Assembly: GCF_035825295.1 (NCBI RefSeq)
Contig: NZ_JAYMGI010000002.1
Location: 7,330,001-7,394,000, forward strand
Length of the DNA stretch: 64,000 nt
Direction: 5' to 3'
Source of the DNA: Actinacidiphila sp. DG2A-62
GTDB taxonomy: Bacteria > Actinomycetota > Actinomycetes > Streptomycetales > Streptomycetaceae
In this document: in pieces, positions 1-8,672 of the stretch
Position numbering within the stretch: the stretch's first letter is position 1
How the letters are laid out: each line of letters opens with the position of its first letter
The notes under the pieces: model-generated
Database searches by the model: none
What the model saw: only the letters and a program-made list of their open reading frames with translations
What the model was told of the DNA's origin: nothing
Translations under genes and position numbers: made by a program

Positions 1-105
1 GCGGCCGGTGCGGTTCCCTCCGGGGCGGTCCACCGCGGTGCGTGCGCCCGCGCCGGGGCCACCGGCCCGGCCGGCCGGCGCCCGGTTCGCGCCGCGGCCG
101 GGAGG

Positions 106-1740
106 TCAGCGCTCGCTGACCCGCCCGCCGGCGACCTCCAGCCGCCGGGTGGTGTGCACCGCCTCCAGCATCCGGCGGTCGTGGGTGACCAGCAGCAGCG
201 TGCCGTCGTACGAGGCGAGCGCCGACTCCAACTGCTCGATGGCGGGCAGGTCCAGGTGGTTGGTCGGCTCGTCGAGCACCAGCAGGTTGACGCCCCTGGC
301 CTGGAGCAGCGCGAGCGCGGCACGGGTCCGCTCGCCCGGCGACAGCGTCGCCGCCGGCCGCTTCACGTGGTCGGCCTTGAGCCCGAACTTCGCCAGCAGG
401 GTGCGGATCTCGGCCGGCTCCAGGTCGGGCGCCGGCGCCCGGAAGGCGTCGAGCAGCGTGTCCTCACCGCGGAACAGGGCGCGGGCCTGGTCGACCTCGC
501 CGACCCGCACGCCGGGGCCGAGCGCGGCGCTGCCCTCGTCGGGTGCGATCCGGCCGAGCAGCGCGGCCAGCAGGGTGGACTTGCCCGAGCCGTTGGCCCC
601 GGTGATCGCCACCCGGTCCGCCCAGTCGATCTGCAAGTCCACCGGGCCCAGGGTGAAGTCGCCGCGGCGGACCACCGCGCCGCCCAGGGTGGCCACCACC
701 GCGCCCGAGCGCGGCGCCGCGGCGATGCGCATCCGCAGCTCCCACTCCTTGCGGGGCTCCTCGACCACGTCGAGCCGCTCGATCAACCGGTCGGTCTGCC
801 GTGCCTTGGCGGCCTGCTTCTCGCTGCCCTCGGCGCGGGCGCGGCGCGCCACCTTGTCGTTGTCCGGCGCCTTGCGCAGCGCGTTGCGGGTGCCCTTGTC
901 CATCCAGGCGCGCTGCCTGCGGGCGCGCTCCTCCAGGCCCGCCTTGGTCTCGGCGTACTCCTCGTACTCCGCGCGCGCGTGCCGGCGGGCGGTGGCGCGC
1001 TCCTCCAGGTACGCCTCGTATCCGCCGCCGTAGGAGGCCACGGTCTGCTGGGCGAGGTCGAGCTCGACGACGCCGGTGACCGTGCGGGCCAGGAACTCGC
1101 GGTCGTGGCTGACCAGGACGGTGCCCGAGCGCAGCTCCGAGACGAACTTCTCCAGCCGCTCCAGGCCGTCCAGGTCCAGGTCGTTGGTCGGCTCGTCCAG
1201 CAGGAAGACGTCGTAGCGGCTGAGCAGCAGGGAGGCCAGGCCCGCGCGGGCGGCCTGCCCGCCGGACAGCGACCGCATCTGCTGGTCCAGGCCGACCCCC
1301 AGGCCCAGCGCGGCGGCGGCCTCCTCGGCGCGCTCGTCCAGGTCCGCGCCGCCCAGGGCGAGCCAGCGCTCCAGGCCGGCGGCGTACGCGTCGTCCGCGC
1401 CGGGCGCGCCCTCCACCAGCGCCTGCGTGGCCGCGTCCAGGGCGGCCTGCGCGGCGCTCACCCCGGTCCGCCGGGCTAGGAACTCCCGTACGCTCTCCGC
1501 GCGCCGGTCCGGCTCCTGCGGCAGGTGCCCGACGGTGGCGGTCGCCGGGCTGAGCCGCAGCGTGCCCTCCTCGGGCTCGCCGAGCCCGGCCAGCAGCCGC
1601 AGCAGTGTGGACTTGCCCGCGCCGTTCACACCCACCAGGCCGATCACGTCCCCGGGGGCGACCACCAGGTCGAGCCCGGAGAACAGCACGCGGTCGCCGT
1701 GGCCTGCGGCGAGGTTCTTCGCAACGAGGGTCGCACTCAT
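106..1740 (-). CDS. ABC-F family ATP-binding protein (two ATPase domains)
   Basis: This 544-residue protein has two ABC ATPase domains and no membrane segment, the layout of ABC-F proteins. These soluble ATPases act on the ribosome, in translation control or antibiotic protection. The first Walker A (GVNGAGKST) is near residues 37-45 with signature LSGGQ and Walker B LLDEPTND; the second half has GANGSGKST near residue 378, signature LSPGE and LVLDEPTNHLD. A charged, Arg/Lys-rich linker separates the halves, as in the family. I start at the ATG at 1740 because MSATLVAKNL opens the first domain; the frame stays open further upstream, but that part is Gly/Pro/Arg-rich and looks non-coding. Which ABC-F subgroup it belongs to cannot be told by eye. 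Confidence 0.93.
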   Translation of the reverse strand: MSATLVAKNLAAGHGDRVLFSGLDLVVAPGDVIGLVGVNGAGKSTLLRLLAGLGEPEEGTLRLSPATATVGHLPQEPDRRAESVREFLARRTGVSAAQAALDAATQALVEGAPGADDAYAAGLERWLALGGADLDERAEEAAAALGLGVGLDQQMRSLSGGQAARAGLASLLLSRYDVFLLDEPTNDLDLDGLERLEKFVSELRSGTVLVSHDREFLARTVTGVVELDLAQQTVASYGGGYEAYLEERATARRHARAEYEEYAETKAGLEERARRQRAWMDKGTRNALRKAPDNDKVARRARAEGSEKQAAKARQTDRLIERLDVVEEPRKEWELRMRIAAAPRSGAVVATLGGAVVRRGDFTLGPVDLQIDWADRVAITGANGSGKSTLLAALLGRIAPDEGSAALGPGVRVGEVDQARALFRGEDTLLDAFRAPAPDLEPAEIRTLLAKFGLKADHVKRPAATLSPGERTRAALALLQARGVNLLVLDEPTNHLDLPAIEQLESALASYDGTLLLVTHDRRMLEAVHTTRRLEVAGGRVSER

Positions 1741-1900
1741 CAGGCTGTGCATCCTAGCCGCCGCGGGTGCGGCCCCACCTCCCGGTTCGCCGCCGGCGGC
1801 GGTGTGCGGCCTGCCGGCGGCGGGCGGTGTGCGGGGCGGCGCGCGTGTCCGTCGTACGGGCCCGGCCGGCTCCGGACCGGCTCCGGACCGGCCCTCCACG

Positions 1901-1968
1901 GCCTCCCACCGGCCTCCGGCCTCCCACCGGCCTCCGGCCTCCCACCGGCCTCCGGCCTCCCACCGGCC
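1901..1968. repeat. 18-bp tandem repeat, about 3.7 copies, in intergenic DNA
   Basis: Three identical 18-bp units (gcctcccaccggcctccg) start at 1901, 1919 and 1937; a fourth starts at 1955 and diverges near its end. They lie between the 5' end of the ABC-F gene and the 3' end of the crotonase gene. No function is apparent. Such arrays vary in copy number by slippage. Confidence 0.9.
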
Positions 1969-1992
1969 CCGGACCGACGCTCGGAACGGTCC

Positions 1993-2838
1993 TCAGACCG
2001 GCCCGGTCCAGCCGAACGCCGGCTCGCGGCGCTCCAGGAAGGCCGCGGCGCCCTCCTTCGTCTCGCCCGAGGCGTCGGCCTGGCCGGCCCAGTAGCCGGC
2101 GCGGACCCGGTCGGAGCCGGAGCCGGAACCGGAGCCGGAACCGGAGCCGGAGCCGGAGTCGGCGGTGAGAGCGGGGCCGGCCTCCGGAGCGGCGAGGTAC
2201 TCCTTGGCGGCCACCTGGGTGAGCAGCGAGCGCCGGACCAGCGCCGCGGTGAACTCGCGGACGCGCGCGTCGAGTCCGTCCGGCTCCAGCACCTCGTCCA
2301 CCAGGCCGGTGCGCAACGCCCGCTCGTCGTCGATCAGTTCGGCCGAGAACAGCAGGTGCTTGGCGGTGGACGGCGAGGTCAGGGCGGCCAGCCGGCGGGT
2401 CGAGGACGGCGGGTAGGCCAGGCCGAGCCGCGCCGGGGTCACGCCGAACCGCGCGCCCCGCGCGGCGAACCGCAGGTCGCAGGCGACCGCGAGCTGGCAG
2501 CCGCCGCCCACGCAGAAGCCGCGCACCGCGGCCAGCGTCGGCTTCGGGAACGCGGCGAGCGCCTCCTCGGCCGCCACCGCGGCGTCCTGCGGCGCCCGCG
2601 GCCCGCCCGGCCCGGCGAAGTCGGTGATGTCGGCGCCCGCGCAGAAGGTGTCGCCCGCGCCGGTGAGCACCAGGACCCGCACCGCGGGGTCGGCCGCGAG
2701 GGCGGCGAGCAGCCGGGGCAGCGCGTGCCACATCTCCAGCGTCATCGCGTTGCGCCGGGCCGGGTTGCCGATGGTCACGGTCGCGACGCCGTCCCCGGTG
2801 CTCAGCAGCAGCGCGGGCGCGGGGTCGGGCGCGGGCAT
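1993..2838 (-). CDS. enoyl-CoA hydratase/isomerase (crotonase) family protein
   Basis: The 281-residue product is a crotonase-fold enzyme. The oxyanion-hole loop is seen as CAGADITDFAG and, later, VRGFCVGGGCQLAVACDLRF, typical of enoyl-CoA hydratases that add water to or rearrange 2-enoyl-CoA in acyl-CoA breakdown. The exact substrate cannot be inferred. The start at 2838 (MPAPDPAPA) sits just before the first family-like strand; upstream codons are Arg/Pro-rich and rejected. The C-terminal quarter carries a run of seven Ser-Gly dipeptides encoded by a hexanucleotide repeat (2111-2160), between the helical C-terminal module and the catalytic core. It looks like a recent slippage insertion and should be a flexible linker. 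The gene stands alone. Confidence 0.88.
   Translation of the reverse strand: MPAPDPAPALLLSTGDGVATVTIGNPARRNAMTLEMWHALPRLLAALAADPAVRVLVLTGAGDTFCAGADITDFAGPGGPRAPQDAAVAAEEALAAFPKPTLAAVRGFCVGGGCQLAVACDLRFAARGARFGVTPARLGLAYPPSSTRRLAALTSPSTAKHLLFSAELIDDERALRTGLVDEVLEPDGLDARVREFTAALVRRSLLTQVAAKEYLAAPEAGPALTADSGSGSGSGSGSGSGSDRVRAGYWAGQADASGETKEGAAAFLERREPAFGWTGPV
2111..2160. repeat. hexanucleotide repeat coding a (Ser-Gly)n linker
   Basis: About eight copies of ggagcc/ggaacc run in frame through the crotonase gene and give the SGSGSG stretch on the minus strand. The two hexamer variants are synonymous on the coding strand (Gly-Ser codons). Confidence 0.9.
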
Positions 2839-3108
2839 ACGGGCTCCTCGGCGGGCGGGACGCGGTCGGCGCGGCGGGCGCCGCGGACGTGCGCGCGCAC
2901 CCATGATCCCATCCGCGCCGTCCGGACCGGCAGCCGGTCGCCAGTGGTCGGAAACGGGCGGGAAACGGTCCCGTCCGGTCGTGAACCGCTGAAAGGCGCG
3001 GACTTACGGTGACCGGCCGTTGCGGCCCCGCGCGTCCCGGACACTCGAACGGTGAGGCGGGCCCGGCCGGGGGGCGGGGGACTCGCGCGGACACGTCACG
3101 CGAAGGCG

Positions 3109-3597
3109 ATGGTGGGTACGGTCATGGAGGTGCGCGGGAGCGTCCCGCCGGGTCAGGTTCCGTCCCCGAGGCCGTACGAGGGCGTGTGGCGCTTCACCGT
3201 GCCCGCCCTGGACTCCTCCGTCCCGCAGGTGCGCCACGGCGTCCGCGGCCTGCTGCGCGACCAGAGCGTGCCGGTGGAGGAGGACGTGCTGTACGGGCTG
3301 CTGGTGATCGTCTCGGAGCTGGTCACCAACGCGGTCAAGCACGCCGCGGTGCTCTCCCCGCAGATCGCGGTGGAGCTGGCGGTCGGCGCCGAGTGGGTCA
3401 GGGTCGCGGTCGAGGACAACCACCCGTACCGGCCCACCGCGCTGGAGACCGACCACGGGCGCACCGGCGGGCGCGGGCTGCTGCTGGTGAAGACGATCGC
3501 CGACGAGGCCGGCGGCTCCTACGACATCGCGCAGACGCCGGGCGGCGGCAAGGTGATCTGGGCGGCGCTGCCGCTGCGGCCTCCGTCGGTGTACTGA
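3109..3597 (+). CDS. ATP-binding protein, RsbW-like anti-sigma/HATPase_c domain
   Basis: A 162-residue single-domain GHKL ATPase. The N-box is seen as SELVTNAVKHA and the G-box as GRTGGRGLLLVKTIADEAG, the arrangement of RsbW/SpoIIAB-like kinases that are abundant in Streptomyces and act on sigma-factor or anti-anti-sigma partners. No partner sigma factor or STAS protein lies beside it, so its target is unknown. The ATG at 3109 is taken as start; ATG at 3124 is a possible alternative, and the frame extends to 3052 with a Gly/Pro-rich segment that looks untranslated. It converges on the idi gene, with a strong hairpin between them. Confidence 0.85.
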   Translation: MVGTVMEVRGSVPPGQVPSPRPYEGVWRFTVPALDSSVPQVRHGVRGLLRDQSVPVEEDVLYGLLVIVSELVTNAVKHAAVLSPQIAVELAVGAEWVRVAVEDNHPYRPTALETDHGRTGGRGLLLVKTIADEAGGSYDIAQTPGGGKVIWAALPLRPPSVY

Positions 3598-3608
3598 CAC
3601 CGCAGCGG

Positions 3609-3633
3609 GGCCCGGCCCGCGCGGGGCCGGGCC
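3609..3633. terminator. hairpin between convergent genes
   Basis: A perfect 10-bp inverted repeat (ggcccggccc ... gggccgggcc) with a 5-base loop sits between the stops of the RsbW-like gene and idi. Such GC-rich hairpins without a T-run are the usual Streptomyces terminator form, and this one could serve both strands. Confidence 0.7.
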
Positions 3634-3660
3634 GTGCGCCGCGCGTCCGCCAGCAGCAGG

Positions 3661-4275
3661 CTACCAGCCGGCCGCGCCGCCGGTGACCTCGCGGACCGCG
3701 GGCAGCACCGCGTCCAGCACGGTCGGGAACCACGCGGAGAACGGGCCGGTCCCGCGCAGCCGGTCCAACTGCTCCGGCGTGGCGAAGAGCGTCTCGCCGA
3801 TCTCCTCGGGGTCGGGGTCCAGCGGCGCGTCGACGGTGCCCACGAACAGGTGGTTGAACTCCTGCTCGACCAGTCCGGACGCCGGGTCCGGGTGGTTGTA
3901 GCGCACCGTGCCGGCCGCGCGCATCAGGGCGGGCGCGACGCCCAGCTCCTCCGCGGTGCGCCGGGCGGCGGCCACGAACGGCTGCTCGCCGGGGTACGGG
4001 TGGCCGCAGCAGGTGTTGGACCACACGCCCGGGGAGTGGTACTTCCCGAGCGCGCGGCGCTGCAGCAGCATCCGGCCCTGCTCGTCGAAGAGGAAGACGG
4101 AGAACGCCCGGTGCAGCCGTCCCGGCGCGAGGTGCGCCGACAGCTTCTCCGCCGTGCCGATCGTGACGCCGGCCTCGTCGACCAGTTCGAGCATGATCGG
4201 TTCCGCGACCCCGTTGGGGGACGGCGCGGCGGCGGGGGAGGAGCCCGGTCGGCCGGTGGCAGGACTGGTTGGCAT
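3661..4275 (-). CDS. idi: isopentenyl-diphosphate delta-isomerase, type I
   Basis: The 204-residue protein is a Nudix-fold IPP isomerase interconverting isopentenyl and dimethylallyl diphosphate. The catalytic Cys is in NTCCGHP, the Nudix-derived helix in AAARRTAEELGV, and the catalytic Glu in EQEFNHLF; length matches the family. The start is the ATG at 4275, which has GAAGG six bases upstream; an in-frame ATG at 4281 abuts that site too closely. The enzyme supplies the allylic primer needed by the polyprenyl synthase and squalene genes at 13-18 kb, so its position near the hopanoid operon fits a shared isoprenoid theme. It is transcribed on the opposite strand from that operon. Confidence 0.95.
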   Translation of the reverse strand: MPTSPATGRPGSSPAAAPSPNGVAEPIMLELVDEAGVTIGTAEKLSAHLAPGRLHRAFSVFLFDEQGRMLLQRRALGKYHSPGVWSNTCCGHPYPGEQPFVAAARRTAEELGVAPALMRAAGTVRYNHPDPASGLVEQEFNHLFVGTVDAPLDPDPEEIGETLFATPEQLDRLRGTGPFSAWFPTVLDAVLPAVREVTGGAAGW

Positions 4276-4416
4276 ATCCATCCTTCGGTTCGACGACAAG
4301 GCCCTAGTCTGCCTCACCGCCGACCGCGCACCCGCCCGGGCCACCGGGTCACCGCGGCGCCGGGTCCGCGTCGCAGCCTCACCGGAGCGCCGGCGCCGCC
4401 GGACCCGGCCGCCGGG

Positions 4417-5355
4417 TCACCGGCAGAGCCCCGCCTCGTGCTCCGCGTGCCCGGCCGGCTCCAGCTGGAACGTGCAGTGCCCGACGTCGAAGTGCGCGCC
4501 CAGGCAGCTCTGCAGGTCGTGCAGCATCTTCTCGTAGCCGACCGTCTCCAGTACGTCGTGGCCGACCACCACGTGCGCGGAGAGCACCGGCATCCCCGAG
4601 GTGATGGTCCAGGCGTGCAGGTCGTGCAGGCCCTCCACGCCGGGCAGCGACTCGATGTGCCGCCGCACCTGCGCCATGTCGACGTCCTTGGGCGCCGCCT
4701 CCAGCAGCACGTCCAGCGCCTCCCGCAACAGCTGCCAGGTGCGCGGCACGATCAGCACGCCGATCAGCAGCGACGCCACCGCATCCGCCTGCCGCCAGCC
4801 GGTGCCCAGATAGACCACGGCGGCGACCACCACCGCGAGCGAGCCCAGCGCGTCGGCCATCACCTCCAGGAACGCGCCGCGCACGTTGAGGCTCTCCGAC
4901 CGGCCGCGCAGCAGCACCGCCAGCGACACCGAGTTGGCGACCACGCCGATCAGGCCGAAGACCACGGTCAGCCCGGCGTCGATGCCGTGCGGGGTGATGA
5001 GGCGGCGCACCCCCTCGTAGAAGATGAACGCCCCGACCCCGAAGAGCAGCACCGCGTTGAGCACCGCCGCCAGGATCTCGGCGCGGGCGAAGCCGAAGGT
5101 GCGGCGCTCGCTGGGCGGCCGGGCCGCCACGTGCACGGCGAGCAGCGCCATGCCGAGGCCGGCCGCGTCGGTGGCCATGTGCCCGGCGTCGGCGAGCAGC
5201 GCCAGCGAGCCGGTCAGCGCGCTTCCGGCCACCTCGGTGGCCAGCACCAGCAGCGTGATGCCCAGCGCGATCCGCAGCCTGCCGCGGTACGCCGCGCCCG
5301 CCGTGCCGGACGCGGGCGGCCCGTGGTGATGGCCGTGGCTGTGCCCTGCCCCCAT
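4417..5355 (-). CDS. cation diffusion facilitator (CDF) metal exporter
   Basis: A 312-residue six-helix CDF transporter exchanging protons for divalent metals such as zinc. The N-terminus is His-rich (HSHGHHHG). The metal-site motif is seen as DAGHMATDAAG in the second helix and again around MADALGSL in the fifth helix; the C-terminal cytosolic domain (about residues 215-300) carries the usual His/Asp pairs. The ATG at 5355 has GGAAGGAG eight bases upstream, a strong ribosome site. It is separated from idi by about 140 bases and could be transcribed with it. Substrate could be Zn, Cd or Co; sequence alone does not decide. Confidence 0.93.
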   Translation of the reverse strand: MGAGHSHGHHHGPPASGTAGAAYRGRLRIALGITLLVLATEVAGSALTGSLALLADAGHMATDAAGLGMALLAVHVAARPPSERRTFGFARAEILAAVLNAVLLFGVGAFIFYEGVRRLITPHGIDAGLTVVFGLIGVVANSVSLAVLLRGRSESLNVRGAFLEVMADALGSLAVVVAAVVYLGTGWRQADAVASLLIGVLIVPRTWQLLREALDVLLEAAPKDVDMAQVRRHIESLPGVEGLHDLHAWTITSGMPVLSAHVVVGHDVLETVGYEKMLHDLQSCLGAHFDVGHCTFQLEPAGHAEHEAGLCR

Positions 5356-5971
5356 CGGTGCCGCTCCTTCCCCGAGGTTCCGCGGTTCTCCTGCCCGAGC
5401 TGCGCGGTCCGACCCGGGTGTCCGAGCGCCCCGCCCGCCCGGAACGCCCCGGACGCCTGGGCGCCCGAGTGCCGCGCGCCGGCCAGTCAACTACGGTCAC
5501 GCACCGTGGGCAAGCCGGTACTGGAGACCGTTGTCATGTGCGGTGACCTGCGGTGATGAGGCGCGCCCTGGGTGTGGCCGATCGGGCGGCGCGGATCACC
5601 CGAACGGATGACGGGAGGCGCGGCGGGAAGGTGACCGGCAATGCTTCGGCCAAGGCCGCCGCGGGCCGGTTGTCCGGCATGCGGCGAATCAAGGATGATG
5701 ATCACACCAAGGCGCCAAGTCCAGGCGAACGGGCAGTGAACGGCCGCCGTCCGCAATCCGATAGCCTCGCCGGTGCCCGGCCCGGCCCCGCCCTTCCCGG
5801 CGGCCCCGCGGCGGGCGCATTCCGCACGCCCCGACCTACGCTCCGACCCCCGTCACACACCAGACACCCCAGCCGCAGATCCGTCACCCGTCACATCACC
5901 CGTCGCACCGCCCGTCACATCACGCGTCACGCCGCCACCAGTCATCCGTACACCACGCATCGAGGGAGTGG
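5356..5971. other. 616-bp intergenic region ahead of the envelope operon
   Basis: No convincing gene is present; open frames here lack family resemblance and have poor codon bias. It lies between the divergent CDF gene and the DUF5941 gene, so it should hold both promoters. Around 5880-5935 there are several imperfect repeats of the form cgtcacatcac, perhaps regulatory or simple slippage. Confidence 0.6.
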
Positions 5972-7923
5972 GTTCCGCTGCCGACCGCCATCCTCACCGG
6001 CCCGCCCGCCGCCGGTACGCCGTCGCCGCTCGCGGAGGACCTGCGGGCACTGGGCTTCCAGGTCGCCGCCGCGGCGACGGCGGCCGAGGCCGCCGAGCGG
6101 CTGGCGGCCCTGCCGGCCGGGGAGCGGGTGGCGCTGGTGGACCCGCGCTTCGTCGGCCACCGCCACGCGCTGCGGCTGGCGCTCACCGACCCGCGCTTCG
6201 ACGCCGCCGCCGTCCCCGGCGCGCTGTCGGTCAAGCCCGCCGCCCGCCCCGCGCTCGGCCGCGCGCTCGCCGCGGCGGCCCGCGGCGACGACCGGCCGGG
6301 GACCGCCCCGGGCGGTGCGACCGGCGGCCCCGACGGCGGCGCCGTCAGCGGCCACGCCCCCGCCCACGCTCCCGCGACCGGCGGCGGCCTCGCCACCGCC
6401 CGCCCCGACGCCGGCCCGGAGACCCGCCCCGACGTGCTCCCCGACGTGCTCGCCGCCGGCCTCGACGCCGACGGACTGCTGCACCGCGTCGACCTCGGCG
6501 TGCTGGTCGCCGCCGTCCCGCGGGACGAGGCAGCCCGGGCCGAGGCCGCCGGCGCGGTCGCCGGCGTCGACGAGGAGTCCGTCCGGCTGCGCAGCGCCGT
6601 CAAGGCCCGCGACGGCTTCTTCACCACCCACTGCATCAGCCCGTACTCGCGCTACATCGCCCGCTGGTGCGCCCGCCGCGGACTGACCCCGAACCAGGTG
6701 ACCACCGCCTCCCTGGTGGTCGCGCTGATCGCGGCCGGCTGCGCCGCCACCGGCGCCGGGCCGGCTACGTCGCGGCCGGCGTGCTGCTGCTGGCGTCCTT
6801 CGTCCTGGACTGCACCGACGGCCAGCTGGCCCGCTACTCGCTGCAGTACTCCACCCTCGGCGCCTGGCTCGACGCGACCTTCGACCGCGCCAAGGAGTAC
6901 GCCTACTACGCGGGCCTGGCGCTCGGCGCGGCCCGCGGCGGCGACGACGTGTGGGCGCTGGCGCTCGGCGCGATGGTGCTGCAGACCTGCCGGCACGTGG
7001 TCGACTTCGCCTTCAACGAGGCCAACCACGACGCGACCGGCAACACCAGCCCCACCGCGGCCCTGTCCGGACGGCTGGACAGCGTCGGCTGGACGGTGTG
7101 GGTGCGCCGGATGATCGTGCTGCCCATCGGCGAGCGCTGGGCGCTGATAGCGGTCCTCACCGCGCTCACCACGCCGCGGATCACCTTCGTGGTGCTGCTG
7201 GTCGGCTGCGCCCTGGCCGCCTGCTACACCACCGCGGGCCGGGTGCTGCGCTCGCTGACCAGGAAGGCCCGCCGCACCGACCGCGCCGCGACCGCGCTGC
7301 ACGACCTGACCGACAGCGGCCCGCTCGCCGAGGCCGTCGCCCGCGCGGCGCGCCCGCTCGCCGCCCGGCTGCCCGGCTTCGCGCCGCCCGCCCTCGCCCT
7401 GGCCAGCGCCGGCCTGCTCACCGCGACCGCCGCGCTCGCCCCCGAGGGCAGCTGGTGGGTGGTCGCCGCGGCGGCGGTGTACGTGCTGACCTCGGGCGTC
7501 GCGGTCGCCCGGCCGCTGAAGGGCGCGCTGGACTGGCTGGTCCCGCCGCTGCTGCGGGCCGGCGAGTACGGAACCGTGCTGGCGCTCGCGGCCGTCTCAC
7601 AGGTGAACGGCGCGTTGCCCGCCGCTTTCGGGCTGGTGGCGGCCGTCGCCTACCATCACTACGACACGGTGTACCGCATCCGCGGCGGCGCCGGGGCGCC
7701 CCCGCGGGCCCTGGTGCGGGCGGCCGGCGGGCACGAGGGACGGGCACTGCTGGTGGTCGTCCTCGCGGCCGCCCTCGCGCAGCACACCGGATTCCGGACC
7801 GCCCTGACGGCGCTCGCCGCCGTACTCGCGGTCCTGGTCCTCATCGAGAGCATCCGCTTCTGGGTGGCTGCTCACCTGGCGGGCGCCCCCGCCGTCCACG
7901 ACGAATCAGGAGAACCCGCATGA
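5972..7923 (+). CDS. DUF5941 / CDP-alcohol phosphatidyltransferase family protein, apparent frameshift near 6755
   Basis: A membrane enzyme of about 650 residues that should transfer an alcohol phosphate from a CDP-alcohol to an acceptor. The CDP-alcohol motif is complete: DCTDGQLAR, eight residues, G, then two Asp spaced by three (GAWLDATFD). The N-terminal ~210 residues read in one frame (ALGFQVAAAA ... LVVALIAAGCAATG) and the rest in another, so the gene is broken near 6751-6762. Adding one base at ggcgccggg would restore GRRAGYVAAG. Multiple hydrophobic helices follow the motif. The start is uncertain: no ATG/GTG is in frame near the aggga site at 5963-5968, and CTG at 5978 is possible. 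The stop overlaps the next start as ATGA. Confidence 0.82.
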
Positions 7924-8672
7924 TCGGCCTCGTGCTGGCGGCCGGCGCCGGACGGCGTCTGCGCCCCTACACCGACACCCTGCCCAAGGCGCTGGTGCCG
8001 ATCGGTCCGGAGGGCGCGCGGGACAGCCTCACCGTGCTGGACCTCACCCTGGGCAACTTCGCCGAGATCGGCCTCACCGAGGTCGCGGTCGTCGTCGGGT
8101 ACCGCAAGGAGGCCGTCTACGAGCGCAAGGCGGCGCTGGAGGCCAGGTACGGCGTCACCCTGACCCTGATCGACAACGACAAGGCCGAGGAGTGGAACAA
8201 CGCCTACTCCCTGTGGTGCGCCCGCGACGTCCTCAAAGAGGGTGTGATTCTGGCCAACGGCGACACCGTGCACCCGGTGTCGGTGGAGCGGACGCTGCTG
8301 GCGGCCCGCGGCGACGGCAAGCGCATCGTGCTGGCGCTGGACACCGCCAAGAAGCTCGCCGACGAGGAGATGAAGGTCGTCACCGAGCCCGGCCGCGGGG
8401 TGCGCCGGATCACCAAGCTGATGGACCCCGCGCAGGCCACCGGCGAGTACATCGGCGTCACCCTCATCGAGGGCGAGGCGGCGGCCGAGCTGGCCGACGC
8501 GCTCCGGGCCACCTTCGAGCGCGACCCCGACCTGTACTACGAGGACGGCTACCAGGAGCTGGTGGACCGCGGCTTCACCATCGACGTCGCGCCGATCGGC
8601 GAGGTCGCGTGGGTGGAGATCGACAACCACGACGACCTCGCCAAGGGCAGGGAGATCGCGTGCCAGTACTGA
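7920..8672 (+). CDS. LicC-like sugar-phosphate/choline-phosphate nucleotidyltransferase
   Basis: A 250-residue nucleotidyltransferase of the GT-A-like NTP_transferase fold. The N-terminal nucleotide loop is LAAGAGRRLRPYTDTLPKAL, followed by ANGDTVH with the metal-binding Asp. EEWNNAYSLWCARD is similar to LicC-type phosphocholine cytidylyltransferases, so CTP and a polyol or choline phosphate are likely substrates; the exact alcohol is unknown. It overlaps the upstream CDP-alcohol transferase by 4 bases (ATGA) and the downstream dehydrogenase by 13 bases, indicating one transcript. In this setting it probably makes the CDP-activated head group used by one or both transferases. Confidence 0.9.
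   Translation: MIGLVLAAGAGRRLRPYTDTLPKALVPIGPEGARDSLTVLDLTLGNFAEIGLTEVAVVVGYRKEAVYERKAALEARYGVTLTLIDNDKAEEWNNAYSLWCARDVLKEGVILANGDTVHPVSVERTLLAARGDGKRIVLALDTAKKLADEEMKVVTEPGRGVRRITKLMDPAQATGEYIGVTLIEGEAAAELADALRATFERDPDLYYEDGYQELVDRGFTIDVAPIGEVAWVEIDNHDDLAKGREIACQY

Noticed and set aside
1741-1899. N-terminal 53-residue extension of the ABC-F protein.
   Set aside because: It is Gly/Pro/Arg-rich and precedes the natural first strand of the ATPase; family members start close to the ATG at 1740.
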